A DNA stretch of 64,000 nt from Letharia columbiana. Taxonomy: Eukaryota; Ascomycota; Lecanoromycetes; Lecanorales; Parmeliaceae. The notes beneath the pieces were generated by a model that saw nothing but the letters and a program-made list of their open reading frames with translations, had not been told where the DNA came from and did no database searches. The DNA is taken from assembly GCF_014066305.1 (NCBI RefSeq), contig NW_023501056.1, positions 708,501 to 772,500 of the forward strand, written 5' to 3'. The position numbers were made by a program, and so were the translations under genes. Shown piece by piece: positions 11,001 to 20,960 of this stretch (the first letter of the stretch is position 1; each line of letters begins with the position of its first letter).

Positions 11001-14000
11001 TCAAGGAGCAAACTTCATACGCTTCATGCGTGGAATAATAGCCATGTCGCGGATATCATCATGCTTCATGATCCAAGCCAAAAACCGCTCCATTCCCATC
11101 CCCCACCCCGCTGTTTGCAAGTATTTGCCGCCTTTCTGCTCATCCCGAATATCCAAGTACCACTCGTATTTATCCTGGCGCACTTGATGCATTGTGAGAG
11201 CCTCCCTCACTTCAGTAGCTTCTGCATGACGTTGACCAAGTCCTAATATCTCACCCGGCCCCAACAAAAGATCCGCACAAAGCGCTTTCGCATTGTTAGT
11301 GTGGGGGACAAAGGCCTGGTAGAAAGGTACGCTGAGGTGGTCTTTTTCGGTAAGCCAGACAGCGCCGCCGAAGTGCTTAATCAAGATTCGCTCGCCCGTG
11401 CGTGTAAGAGCGCGGCCTTTGCTGTGATCGGTCGGGACAGCATATTCCCACGCGTGAGCGGTATTGACCATTTCTTGGAGCGACAAGGCATCAGCAAGAC
11501 GGATGCGCGGAAGATGGCCACCGTTGCTGTTGGCTAGGGAGAGAAGATCGTCCATATGAGAGGTGTTACCGGCGACGGCGCGGATAATGTCGACGTTTTT
11601 CTCTAAGATAGCGCGAGTGACCGCGATGATGTAGCGTTCTGCCACCTCGATACCGTCGTTCAAGGTTCCAAGCATCTCGCACTCAGCGTGATAGAACTGA
11701 TTTAGATGCATGTGGTCAGTATCTTCACCACGAAATGAACAACCAACATGGTAGGCCCCTTTGAGCCCATCCTCAATTCGAAGAACGTATTCGAGAGTGA
11801 ACTGCATGGAATCAGCAAGGAAAGTGTCCTGACCAGAGAGGGCTACATGCACGGGCTGGGAGTCCGATCCGGGACCCATGGGTGAGCTGATGGAATCTGT
11901 GGTTACAGGGACTAAGGTGTACTTGTATCCTAATTGACTGTGGAAGAAATTTATTGTCGCATGGAAAAGAGTGTCTTGGAGGGCGAACACAGCGGTGTAC
12001 CAAGGACTCTGCAGAGCTCCCATGGAGTGCGTACTAGGTTGCTGCCATGTTTTGGGTGCCACAATTCGATTTCGTTGGACGTGAAGCTCACGCAATTGCT
12101 TCGCGTGGACGCCGATCGATTTGAGGTCAGACGCAGGCGGGCCAAACTGCGTCGTGAGGACTCCTTGGTAAATGGTTTCAAAAGATGTAGGCGCAGCTAT
12201 GGGGGTGAAAAGCTGCCCCTGGGATGTGAATTGTTCATGCACTGGGATCAATTTTACGTGGGCATAGTTAATCTCGTAGCCTTCGAAGAAAATACCGCAG
12301 CGCTTGACGCCAAAGGCTTCCTTTAGGTACTGAGCGACCTTGTAAGCAACTTTAACAATGTTTTTATAATCCTCATCTTCGAGTCCAAAGATATCGCTGC
12401 CGAGATGCTTGCGTGGAACAAGTACTGTGAATCCGGGGGTATTGCCATATGGCGTCAGGAAGGCAACATAGGCTTCATTTTCCCAGATACGCGATTGACG
12501 TACCTCTCCCCGGATGATTCGGGCAAAGATGTTCTGGTTTGATGCTTCACCATCGAAATAATTGTTGAAAGGCTCTGCAATGCCCGTGGTAGCGGCAATA
12601 CGAAAGCGCATTTCCTCAAGAAAAGCGTCTGCCATCTTTGGCCCATTCTTTGATGTAAGGTAGCCGGGATATAAGGCATTATATTCCTCTTGGTTGTGGA
12701 CGATTGCAGTCCAGTCTTTGCTAATGCCATGTAGAGGGATTAGAGAGAGAGCACCGCTACCGTCACAAGTCATGCCACAGCGGTGAGTAGACAAACCAGA
12801 ATTCAGTGTTGCAGAGACCTGACGCACAGTATGCATGACCTTCAAGAATGTGGGTAGAGATAGTGACATTAGTTCGCCAACTCCACGGCAAATGACAACA
12901 GCATGGGAAGGAGTTATTGGATAGCGAGTCAATCCAGCAATTATAAGGGCATCTTGATGAATAACATGTTGCGAAAGGATATGGAGGGTGGTTGGCAGGA
13001 TCGATGACTTCAAAGAAGATGCGGTACAAGACGCGGTCGGAAAGACGCGCCCACTTGATTCGACGACAATATGACCCATAGAATTGAGAGCAAGGATGGC
13101 GCATGCGGAAGGCGCTTTCTCAGCTTTCTTGAGGATGACTTGGGCCATAGTCTCACTGAGTGATTCGGTCCCTGGCAAGGCGGCAACCTTGCCAGCAACA
13201 GAGTGACGCAGAATGTCTTCTCCAGCACCGCTGCTGTAGACAGATGTCAGCAAGCTTAGTCCACGAATATTGACTAGAAGTTCCGGGGACTCACCAAATA
13301 ACAGCTACATTCTGGTCCACAGACAGACCTGCTCCGATGATAGCCGTGTCTCCGACCCTTCCTTTCATCTTACCAGTCAGTCCTCCAGTAGAGCTAGCAG
13401 CTGCGAGGTTCCCATGGAGATCAAGTGCAACGGCCCCGACTGTCTCAAGATCCTCAGGAGGGCCGAGCGTTTTGCGGGCTCGGGCTTCCCAGCGAGCCTT
13501 CTTCGTAGCAGTGGTGAAGTAGTCATTCGATACCATAGTGACTCCCGACTTGCGAGCAAATTCATCTGCTGCAGGGCCTACAAGAAAGGAATGTTGTCCT
13601 TGTTCCATTACTGCACGAGCAGCCTCAATAGGATTCCTGATGTTTCGTGTAGCCGCTACGGCGCCGTAGGCTCCCGAGGTCCCATCCGCGATTGCGGCCT
13701 CCAGCTAGTAGGGCGAAGTATCAGCGACTGCTATGACTTGAAGGGCAGCAAGAACCTGAAGAATGTGAAGGCACCTCATGTTCACTATCCTTATTGAGTA
13801 CGGCTCCTTTGCCGGCATTGAATAAAGGGCAATCTTCGAGAGACGTCACGACCGCTTGGACAACATCAATAGCTTTTGCACCGGAGGAAAGCTTTGCCCC
13901 AGCTGTCTCAGCGATAGTCTTGAGTATCTTTTCGACCTCTTGCTGATGCACTGCGTCGTTGTTCCAGGTATCGCTTGTCCCAGCGTGGAGGGCCACAGCG

Positions 14001-14017
14001 AACTTCGCAGTGGCCAT
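11001..14017 (-). CDS. Asparaginase/isoaspartyl peptidase - HIT - HIT - asparagine synthetase (AsnRS-like) fusion
   Basis: Three exons (13775-14017, 13295-13704, 11001-13233) with 70- and 61-nt introns give 961 residues. Residues ~1-300 are an Ntn-hydrolase asparaginase: PLFNAGKGAVL, HELEAAIADG, and the nucleophile Thr near residue 169 in ETVGAVALD, followed by SSTGGLTGK. Residues ~310-400 look like a HIT fold that has lost its histidines (ITPSHAVVICRG, then GALSLIPLHG). Residues ~452-551 are a second HIT domain (NIFARIIRGE, PGFTVLVPRKH). Its triad reads Y541-x-H543-x-K545, so only the central nucleophile His is kept. Residues ~602-961 are a class II synthetase core with motif 2 (CSFRGEDTDHMHLNQFYHAE) and motif 3 (GWGMGMERFLAW). 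The anticodon-binding OB fold is absent. The C-terminal part (DKYEWYLD) resembles archaeal asparagine synthetase more than true AsnRS. The role in Asn metabolism or amide-bond synthesis is inferred; nothing in the sequence shows which. Confidence 0.88.
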
Positions 14018-14505
14018 TGTGATAAAAGATGCAAGATTGAGCCGTCCTTATGATGTTGCGGTAGGATGAAGCGAGGAAATCGCTGTGGATTAGCCTGAGG
14101 GCGAGGGGAGAGCTGGTACTGGAAGCTTGTGGATAACACAAGGCTCACGGAGGAGCTTGTCGTAGCTGCTAAGCTCACAGATTTGTAAGCCATACTCAGC
14201 CTTGTGGTTATGTCCAATTAAAAGCTTCAAGTTGCATAAACCATCCATAATGAGATGCAAGAGCGAAGAAATACTTGTATGATAAGGGTTTCACGACTGA
14301 GGTATAAGTCTCATCTCACTCAATTTCTCGAACGACACACCACGCTTTGTATCTGGAGACGGTACCATCTGGTCCGCATTTCCTCTCGCATATCCAACGG
14401 ACTGTCAACACACTCTAGTCCTTTGGCTTGCCCGCGACTGGTCTTGTGTGGTCCTTTATTAGAGTATCGACCTCTTCGAGGAAAGCTGATCTCTACTGTT
14501 CTGCT
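14018..14505. other. Spacer and presumed promoter of the fusion gene
   Basis: Upstream region of the asparaginase fusion gene, which starts at 14017 on the minus strand, and downstream of the zinc-cluster pseudogene. Short open frames only; no recognisable regulatory motif was picked out. Confidence 0.4.
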
Positions 14506-14509
14506 TCAA

Positions 14510-15850
14510 ATGAGATCAAAAAACGTGGCAGGGCATGATCTTATCTCACACGCGAGTGTGGTACAATATGGCGATGGTTTAAGCGTCTCCTCGACTGAGT
14601 TTCCATCCTGGGTCCTTGCGTTTTTGGCTTCCCGTCTCGTCGAACAATAAGTGGGTTTGGCATTATATATCCTGAGCCCTTCTTCAACCTGGTCGCGACA
14701 ACTCTTCTCTCCTGTGCTAGTGAGACAATTTCTGCAGGGTAGTTGCCTGTCGCAAGGAATGCTGACACCGTGACGACGCCCGTATCGCACGCGACCCAGG
14801 CAGTCGTCAAACACATCTTTGGGCTTTGACGGGGTATGATAGTGGCGCTCTGTGAGCCCATAGTCGCCCTGATGTTTGCATTTGGTCACAATCTCATGCA
14901 ATTTCCGCAAGGCGCTGCTCCGCCACCTATGAGTCGTTGAAAGCTGCAGTTCATGCATTTTTTCCCGCCTTGCATGGGCTGGTCCTTGTAGTACAAGGGT
15001 TTGCGGTTGATGCACCCATTGCATTTCTCTTCACCATTGCACATGGAATAAGTTCTTCTACAGGGCCAGCACCTATCTTCCAATGGAATACGCTTCATGG
15101 ACTTTGGCTAAGAGCCCTGAGAGCAGCACCATTTGACTCTGGACTTGATGCAGCGCTCGCGTGGACTGTTGCCATCGGACCAGTAAACGCTTTTGAAACA
15201 AGCATGATATTTGTCAGTGGGATCTTGGACACGGCGCAACTATCTCTTCTCTCGGTATTCGCAGGCATGCTTCCGGGCCTGACAACTCTCACACCTCGGC
15301 CGGCCCTGATCACATACCAGCCGATCTCGAATGCAGCAATTACAGTACGTTATAACTGGTGGCTGGTCATCCCGAGGAACAAATGCACTTCCCCTTTTGA
15401 TACATGCAGTGCATTTTGGTTTGGTTTGATCACAGGCTCTACGCCCTTTCAAACACGGTTGACATTTGACTGATGGATCTTGTGGTGTTTTCCTGGGTAA
15501 GGTTCTGGGCTTTGTAGAGGCTTCGTCCATCCCGGATTCATTGGCGCTCACGCATGCTCTTCGCCGCTTGCCCAGGCTGTTCACCTCCTTGGAGCTAGAT
15601 TGCTCGTCTTTATTGCCATGACTGTCATGGTGGCTCTTTTCAGTAAGTATCGCTGTGTCATTGTTCGCTGGTTTCCAGGGAAGCCTTGAGGTAACCTCTG
15701 AAGAGTCATCAGACGAGTCATCACTTCCGCTGGAGGAGACGTGGCTTTGCGCTGGACTTGAGCCTTCTCTAGTGTGGCGTACTTGCTCGCTATAAATCCT
15801 TGGCCTGGCGGGTTACAAAATGGAAGAAGTAGCAGTGTTTTGACCATGCC
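14510..15850 (-). pseudogene. Decayed gene with tandem Zn2Cys6-like cysteine clusters
   Basis: Read on the minus strand, the first part is Ser/Asp-rich (SSSGSDDSSDDSSEV), followed by a series of cysteine clusters about 30-45 residues apart. The clearest (15240-15330) is complete: CNCCIRDRLVCDQ then PRCESCQARKHAC, spacing C-x2-C-x6-C-x6-C-x2-C-x6-C. The one before it (CQPCLKGRRACDQ, KCTACIKRGSAF) has lost its last Cys. Later ones are CWPCRRTYSMC/KCNGC, KKCMNC/PCGNC and CRNC/KSC. The frame is broken by a TAG right after CEYREKR, another TAG ~46 codons later, and a frame change after GNCMRL, where cysteine-rich coding continues in another frame to ~14510. A single Zn2Cys6 domain normally marks a fungal transcription factor; a tandem array with no middle-homology region is atypical. 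No intact start was found. Confidence 0.6.
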
Positions 15851-16471
15851 TGAGAAGTCAGGTATGATTATCTGTGAAGGTTAGTTGAGTTTACTTAGTT
15901 AGGATTTTCGAGTCGAGCCCGTTAGGAATTAGACTAAAATTATTAGGGTTCATTTCCTTCTTTTGTTTGATGTGTGTTTTTGTATTTGTGCACAGATTCT
16001 GATTTAGAAAAGGAGGTTGGATTCTTCCTGCTCCAGTGGAAAAACTATGTATCAAATTGAGCGAAGACAGACACTGACTCAGGCTTGGAACACTGGACGA
16101 CTAGCAGAGGCATAGCGTCTTTAGGTCTAGTTTCTCTTTCTTATATCTTCCGTGCTGTTTCTGTTCAGTTCAACGTCATATCGCTTACAGAAAGAAAAGA
16201 CCCACTTCGTCCAAGCAAGTTCCGGTGGTCGGAATTACATCCACCCTCTCGCTCAGTATTTTAAGCCTTCCAGTTGCCGCGTTTCACACTTGCTGGCATT
16301 TTTTGAAATGTCCGAGAAGGAGGTCGGAGTCATTTTCGTCGATCCTCGTAGGCAATACGTAGTGTCCGCATTGCGAGATGCGTCTTTAAGCGCGCTTCTC
16401 TAATAGTCCAAGTGGCGCAAAGATGAATAACCGAATCCGATAGTAGTCAAATCACCGTCTGCGCATGAGGT
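15851..16471. other. Intergenic, no gene seen
   Basis: Pyrimidine-rich and AT-rich spacer; the only open frame (16152-16403) has no recognisable features. Likely promoter/UTR territory for the plus-strand hypothetical gene that follows. Confidence 0.35.
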
Positions 16472-16816
16472 ATGGAAAAACCTGAAAGGCTTCCCTTCAG
16501 AGGAAAGAGTGTCAAGGATCCTGGCAAGGGTGTCGACCACCGAAAGAAGAAGGAACGACACTCCGCCAAAGTTGAAGAGGACGAATTTCAGGAAGAACTT
16601 GAAGAGGAGACTGAATTGTTTCGCGCTTGCGATGACAAAACTATCGAAATGAACCGACTCAGGAAGTTCTCAAAAAACTTCAAATTCGACAGACCCAGAT
16701 CTGAAGACCTATCGCCCGTGCTTGCAAGGGACGGGACAAGACAGCTTGAAGCGACATCAAAGGCAAGTGGCGAAAATGGACAAAAAAACGAACAAAGAGA
16801 GCCAAAGGGCTCATGA
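16472..16816 (+). CDS. Hypothetical small charged protein
   Basis: An ATG-initiated frame of 114 residues, very rich in Lys, Glu and Arg: RKKKERHSAKVEEDEFQ, then EELEEETELF, then a basic region (FSKNFKFDRPRSED). The composition is that of a disordered or helical nuclear-type protein. No family is recognised and no intron was needed. It could be an exon of a longer gene or a chance frame. Its plus-strand orientation matches the coiled-coil gene 0.7 kb downstream, but the two cannot be joined by obvious splice sites. Confidence 0.35.
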   Translation: MEKPERLPFRGKSVKDPGKGVDHRKKKERHSAKVEEDEFQEELEEETELFRACDDKTIEMNRLRKFSKNFKFDRPRSEDLSPVLARDGTRQLEATSKASGENGQKNEQREPKGS

Positions 16817-17481
16817 AGGTTACTGTCACTCATCGGACGGGGCACCATCCGATAAAGAAGATTTTCACAGTAACCTAGATTGATATCAGAGACTTGATGG
16901 CATAATCCTGGTTGCAGAGCCGGAGCTGCTTCCTCTTGAGTGATGAGCTCGTGAAATGTGGCGCCCGAGAGGGCCGCGATACGCAAGACACATCATGATG
17001 AATATCATAATATGTGCGCGCAGTCATTACTCCGTAAAATAGTTGGTGATTATCTTTTGACTACCTAGTTCACTTTTATCTTCGTTCGAGCGCAAATTTT
17101 GGAGAAAGTTTTGCCAGGATCGAGCCAATGACACGAATTGGGAGTGCTGCATTGATTCTGCAAGCCCTGCATGGGCGGTACGGGCCCACCGAATCAGCGA
17201 CGCACACATGGTCCGCACCCCTGCACCCCCACATACCCTGCATAATTTCGCAGTCCTTATAATATTGGCGGGGGTTGACTTCGATTCCGAGTTCTGGCGC
17301 AAGGGCACACGAGGATTGCTTCCATGCTTCGAACTCGTCCTTTGGGGTTTGAAAAGGAGCCAAGGTAGGCTTAGTCGCTATAGGTGTCTGGCTGAATTGG
17401 ACTGATGGTAAAGAGAGCAGGTGATACAGCAAACCCAAATTTCAGCCTTCCATTTCGAGCTTGTTGAACTCAACCGAAAAT
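16817..17481 (-). other. Spacer with a weak minus-strand coding-like segment
   Basis: On the minus strand 17220-17438 reads as a plausible N-terminal exon (TPKDEFEAWKQSSCALAP, then GIEVNPRQYYKDCEIMQ) ending at a GTATGT donor. No convincing second exon was found, and the segment overlaps the 5' leader of the plus-strand gene at 17482. It is either a short unrecognised gene or chance. Confidence 0.25.
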
Positions 17482-18423
17482 ATGAGGAAATACTCAGCTG
17501 GCAAGCAGTGGGAAGATCTCAACAGGAAGCGACAGGAAGCGGAGAACGAGGAACTAGAAGCTCGAAGGACTGCAGCAAACCAAGCAGTGAGAGCCCAAGT
17601 TGCAGGCCTGCCTAGCTTAACATCGTGGAACGCCACTCTTTCGGTCGGTAGGCCGCAGTATTACCAAGACAGAGGATCGAGGTTTTATAGAAGCCAAAAG
17701 GATGCGACTGAGCTCGAAGCCCAAGACGATCCCCCACCCCAGTACCAGCAACAAGCCTCACTCACTCCTCCGGCCTCCGACGGGGACGCTCCCGAAGTGG
17801 ACAACAACGAGCAAATCAGATACTTGCAAAGAGAGGTTGTACAAAAGGAAAGCAGAATCAAAAGGCTTGAGTCCGAGGTTGAAGTCGAGAAGGACAAGAG
17901 GCGGCGCCTACAAGCTGAGCGCCACGAAGCAGTAGACGCGCAACGGAGAGCAGAAGCCGAGCTCTGCCAGTTGAGGAGTCAAGTAGCAAACCTCGACCAG
18001 TTACTCGACGGTTCGATCAAAAGGCAGAAAGAGTTGGAAAGCGAACTAGATATCTGCAGACAAGAAGCCAGAGAGTTGAAGAGGCAATTGCACGAGGAGC
18101 GGTGCAGCCACGAAAGCGATATCAGGGCACAAGAGACGCGGGAGACGCAGATCAGGCACCAATTCGAGGATACAAATCGCGCGCTGGAGAATCAGGTCGG
18201 AAGGCGTCGACGCCCCGACCCGGATGTGGGATCGATTCTGGAGGATACGGTACAAAGTGAGGATAGCCCGCAGCGTGACTTTGCTAGTCGTAAAGGACAA
18301 TCTAACACCTTCTCAACAGATGCGCCGAGCCGATCTCGAAGGCAAGACAGAGGCACGGCGGGAAGGGCGTACGTCAGTATACCGAAGAATGGGAACCGTC
18401 GCGCTGTGTGGATCTTTGGCTGA
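17482..18423 (+). CDS. Coiled-coil protein of unknown function
   Basis: The frame gives 313 residues from the ATG at 17482 (MRKYSAGKQWEDLNRKRQEA). Residues ~1-40 and ~115-255 are heptad-rich and strongly charged (LQREVVQKESRIKRLESEVE, LKRQLHEERCSHESDI), predicting long coiled coils. The intervening ~50-110 stretch is Pro/Gln-rich (PPPQYQQQASLTPPASD). Near the end, 18257-18319 has every mark of an intron (GTGAGG donor, CTAAC branch, TTCTCAACAG acceptor) but is 63 nt long and free of stops. Splicing it removes 21 residues and keeps the frame (292 residues). No catalytic motif is visible. Structural or scaffold roles are possible but not shown. Confidence 0.6.
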   Translation: MRKYSAGKQWEDLNRKRQEAENEELEARRTAANQAVRAQVAGLPSLTSWNATLSVGRPQYYQDRGSRFYRSQKDATELEAQDDPPPQYQQQASLTPPASDGDAPEVDNNEQIRYLQREVVQKESRIKRLESEVEVEKDKRRRLQAERHEAVDAQRRAEAELCQLRSQVANLDQLLDGSIKRQKELESELDICRQEARELKRQLHEERCSHESDIRAQETRETQIRHQFEDTNRALENQVGRRRRPDPDVGSILEDTVQSEDSPQRDFASRKGQSNTFSTDAPSRSRRQDRGTAGRAYVSIPKNGNRRAVWIFG

Positions 18424-18657
18424 AAAGGGGGTAAAATTGTGGACCGCTTGTCCTCTTTGGATTTGATTTTCTAACAATGTCTTCTTCCAACCTTAGGCGG
18501 GTTTGAAGCAATGGAGTTCACTGGGTAGGCGGTGTTTGCCATGCAATTCTACTTTGACTGCAAGAGAAGTCAATCATAGATTGCAGATTCATGAGATCAA
18601 TGATTAATGCCTCTTAACCCTGACTGACTGTCTTCATTCTCACCCCCTTTTATCTTG

Positions 18658-19630
18658 TCACGTCAGCTCATGCAGCCCACCAAAATGCGCCTCCTCCAAA
18701 GGCCAACCCCGCGTAGCGTCCAGTTCCATCCGCGTATCACGCCCCATCAACTCCGTTCTCTCAACCCTGACCACCCCGGGGGCGAGCTTTGGCCTTCGTT
18801 GCTCTACCCGCTTACTTTTTGATCGTCGGAATACATAGAGTGAGCCGACAGCGCCCAAAACTTCTATAGCGCCAGTGATCCCAATGATAGCTTTTTCGCT
18901 GAGACTGCTAGCCGTTTCTGCGTTCGAGGCAGGTGCTGGCGTTGGTGTACCTGTGGGGGTAGGCAGTTTGGACTGCGCAGGTAGATCTAGTGATTGAGAT
19001 TGTGAGGGTATAGTGATAAGCGTGGAAGAGCTCGATGTGCCTTTGGAAGCGAGAAACGTGCTTGTCGAAGGGTGGCTTGTCCTAGTTGGTACCGAATAGC
19101 CCTCGTCTGCGTAGTCTGTAGGCCATGCCTCTGCTACCGTCGGTATTGTCGCAATGTTATGATAGGTGATGTCTTTGACTCCATGATGATTGAAACAGCA
19201 TCTCTCGTTGCCCGGGTTTATACAATATGTCCCATCGCCGCAGCCGGTAGTGTTGGCCGCATAAGAGAACCAGTTCCATACATAATGGTCTGTGTTACCA
19301 TACCACAAGCAATGTGGAATCAGTCTTCATCAAAGACAAAAAGTAGCAGGAGAAAACAGTACCTCGAAGGAAAGGAAGTGGATTAGCGGGATCATCTCCG
19401 GTTTTGTCGATACAGCCTCCCACGCTTTCAAATGTATCCCCCAATGCTTCTCCATGACAGTGGAGGTTCGGCCCGCATGTGGCTCCCAAAAAACAGCATG
19501 CGCTGACGTTGGCAAAGGGATCACAAGGAATTAGGGGTGTAAGGTTGCCATCAGCGTCGTAACAAGGCTTTAGTTGGGCAGAGCAGTTTGAAGTGAAGGA
19601 AAGGACTGGCAGGAGTAGGGAAGGACGCAA
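18658..19630 (-). CDS. Cell-surface protein: Cys-rich ectodomain, Ser/Thr stalk, one membrane span
   Basis: Two exons are visible: 19363 to ~19630, and 18658-19289, with a 73-nt phase-1 intron that joins PLPFLR to DHYVWNW. The first part reads as a signal-peptide-like stretch (LLLPVLSFTSNCSAQ), then a Cys-rich ectodomain (LKPCYDADGNLTPLIPCDP, SACCFLGATCGPN, GCGDGTYCINPGNERCC). A Ser/Thr/Pro-rich stalk follows, then a transmembrane segment (IIGITGAIEVLGAVGSLYVF) and a basic cytoplasmic tail. This is the layout of fungal wall-sensor-like or Mid2-like surface proteins; the function is unknown. The 5' end is unresolved. The only nearby ATG (about 19634) is one base out of frame with the signal peptide, and the in-frame codon there is TTG. 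That points to an unseen upstream exon or a frameshift. Confidence 0.65.
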
Positions 19631-20960
19631 TGCATCGAATTAGATAATACTGCGTTAAAGCTAACATGAGATGAAAGATGCAAAAGGGTGGTTAGATGAT
19701 GTAAGAACCACGACAGATATTTGCGGCATTATCTGTTCAGATCAGCGGACAAACTAGGGTGTAGCATTGCAATGCAAATGGCTTCGCCGTCGACCGCAGC
19801 GCCGAGGCTATGGAGCTGATTACAGTACCATGATGCATAGATAGATGAAATGCTTGCTCTCAGGACCTGATGAACAAAATTTTGGAGTGAAAAAACTGAT
19901 AGATCCGCCGGTTTCAAGACCTCTTCGCTACATCAAAAACACCTCGGCTCTTCTTTTTCCGAAGGTAGTTCATACATGTATCCCTTCTCGATACATGTAC
20001 ACGCCCTCAGATCGGTGTAGTGCCGGAGTAATGAGTAGGTGAGGAATATGAGCACCTTGAGAAAGAGGTAGGAGATTGCTATCAAATACCGGTTTAATGA
20101 GCTCAAGAACCTCTTTCTTCCTCCGGAGAATAGTATTGTGTACTATCTCATCTGTCGTATATCACTTCTTTTTTTGGCAAATTATTTTCTCAAGGACACC
20201 AATCTCTAGATACTTGTTGAGGCTTGAGGCATTGTTTTCATGCATGATAGAGTTGCACTTTTTTGGATTAATCCTACCGGCAGCAGATCCGAAAACTTCA
20301 AGAGTATGAGTTGCTAAGCATTTGTCTTCAGTGCAGATCAAAGTGGCTGTATTTTGAGATAGTTCTGGAGGCAACGACGGGGATTTTTTTGCGGTGGTGT
20401 AAATGTATCGAAAAGGTGTGTACACGTAAGAGATCTGTTTTCAAGATGAATCACTGCCTGATGTGTCTTAAAGGGGCGCTGATAGATGTACACTTCTTTC
20501 CTTATACATGTAAACCGTCGGAGGGACTGTCGAAGCAAGCCCGAATTTCAAGTATCACTGACTTCCTGCATGAGCAGCAAGGAAAGAGGCATTAGAGAGG
20601 ATATACACGCTCAATAAGATCAAAAGAGGATGCAAGATGCGATTCGCTTATTCGAACGAAGAGCACCGTTTTCTTAGATAGGATTCATCAGGCTGATCGC
20701 CTGCATACGAAATGTATATTACATTAGTACTAGCCGTACTATTTGACATTTGGTAGTACTCTTCGGGTTATTTTTTATGTTTTTTGGTCTCTGGTCATTA
20801 CACTAGTGTCTCCAAAATTACGCCCAACTTGAAGCCACAAAACCCCGCATCAATCAAAATGGAAGGGCGTCCCTACATCGTGGACAATTCCTCCAGACCA
20901 GAGTTCCTAGCACGCACGAGGTGCAAATGTCCTTTGACCTGACAAGTTCGTTGTCTGCCA
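19631..20960. other. Intergenic, promoter side of the HET-domain gene
   Basis: About 1.3 kb without a supportable gene; open frames are short and discontinuous on both strands. The last 150 bases before 20961 are likely the 5' leader of the HET-domain gene. Confidence 0.4.

Noticed and set aside
14937..15473. 178-residue hydrophobic plus-strand open frame
   Set aside because: It is the antisense of the cysteine-rich zinc-cluster region; the hydrophobicity is a by-product of complementing Cys/Lys/Arg codons.
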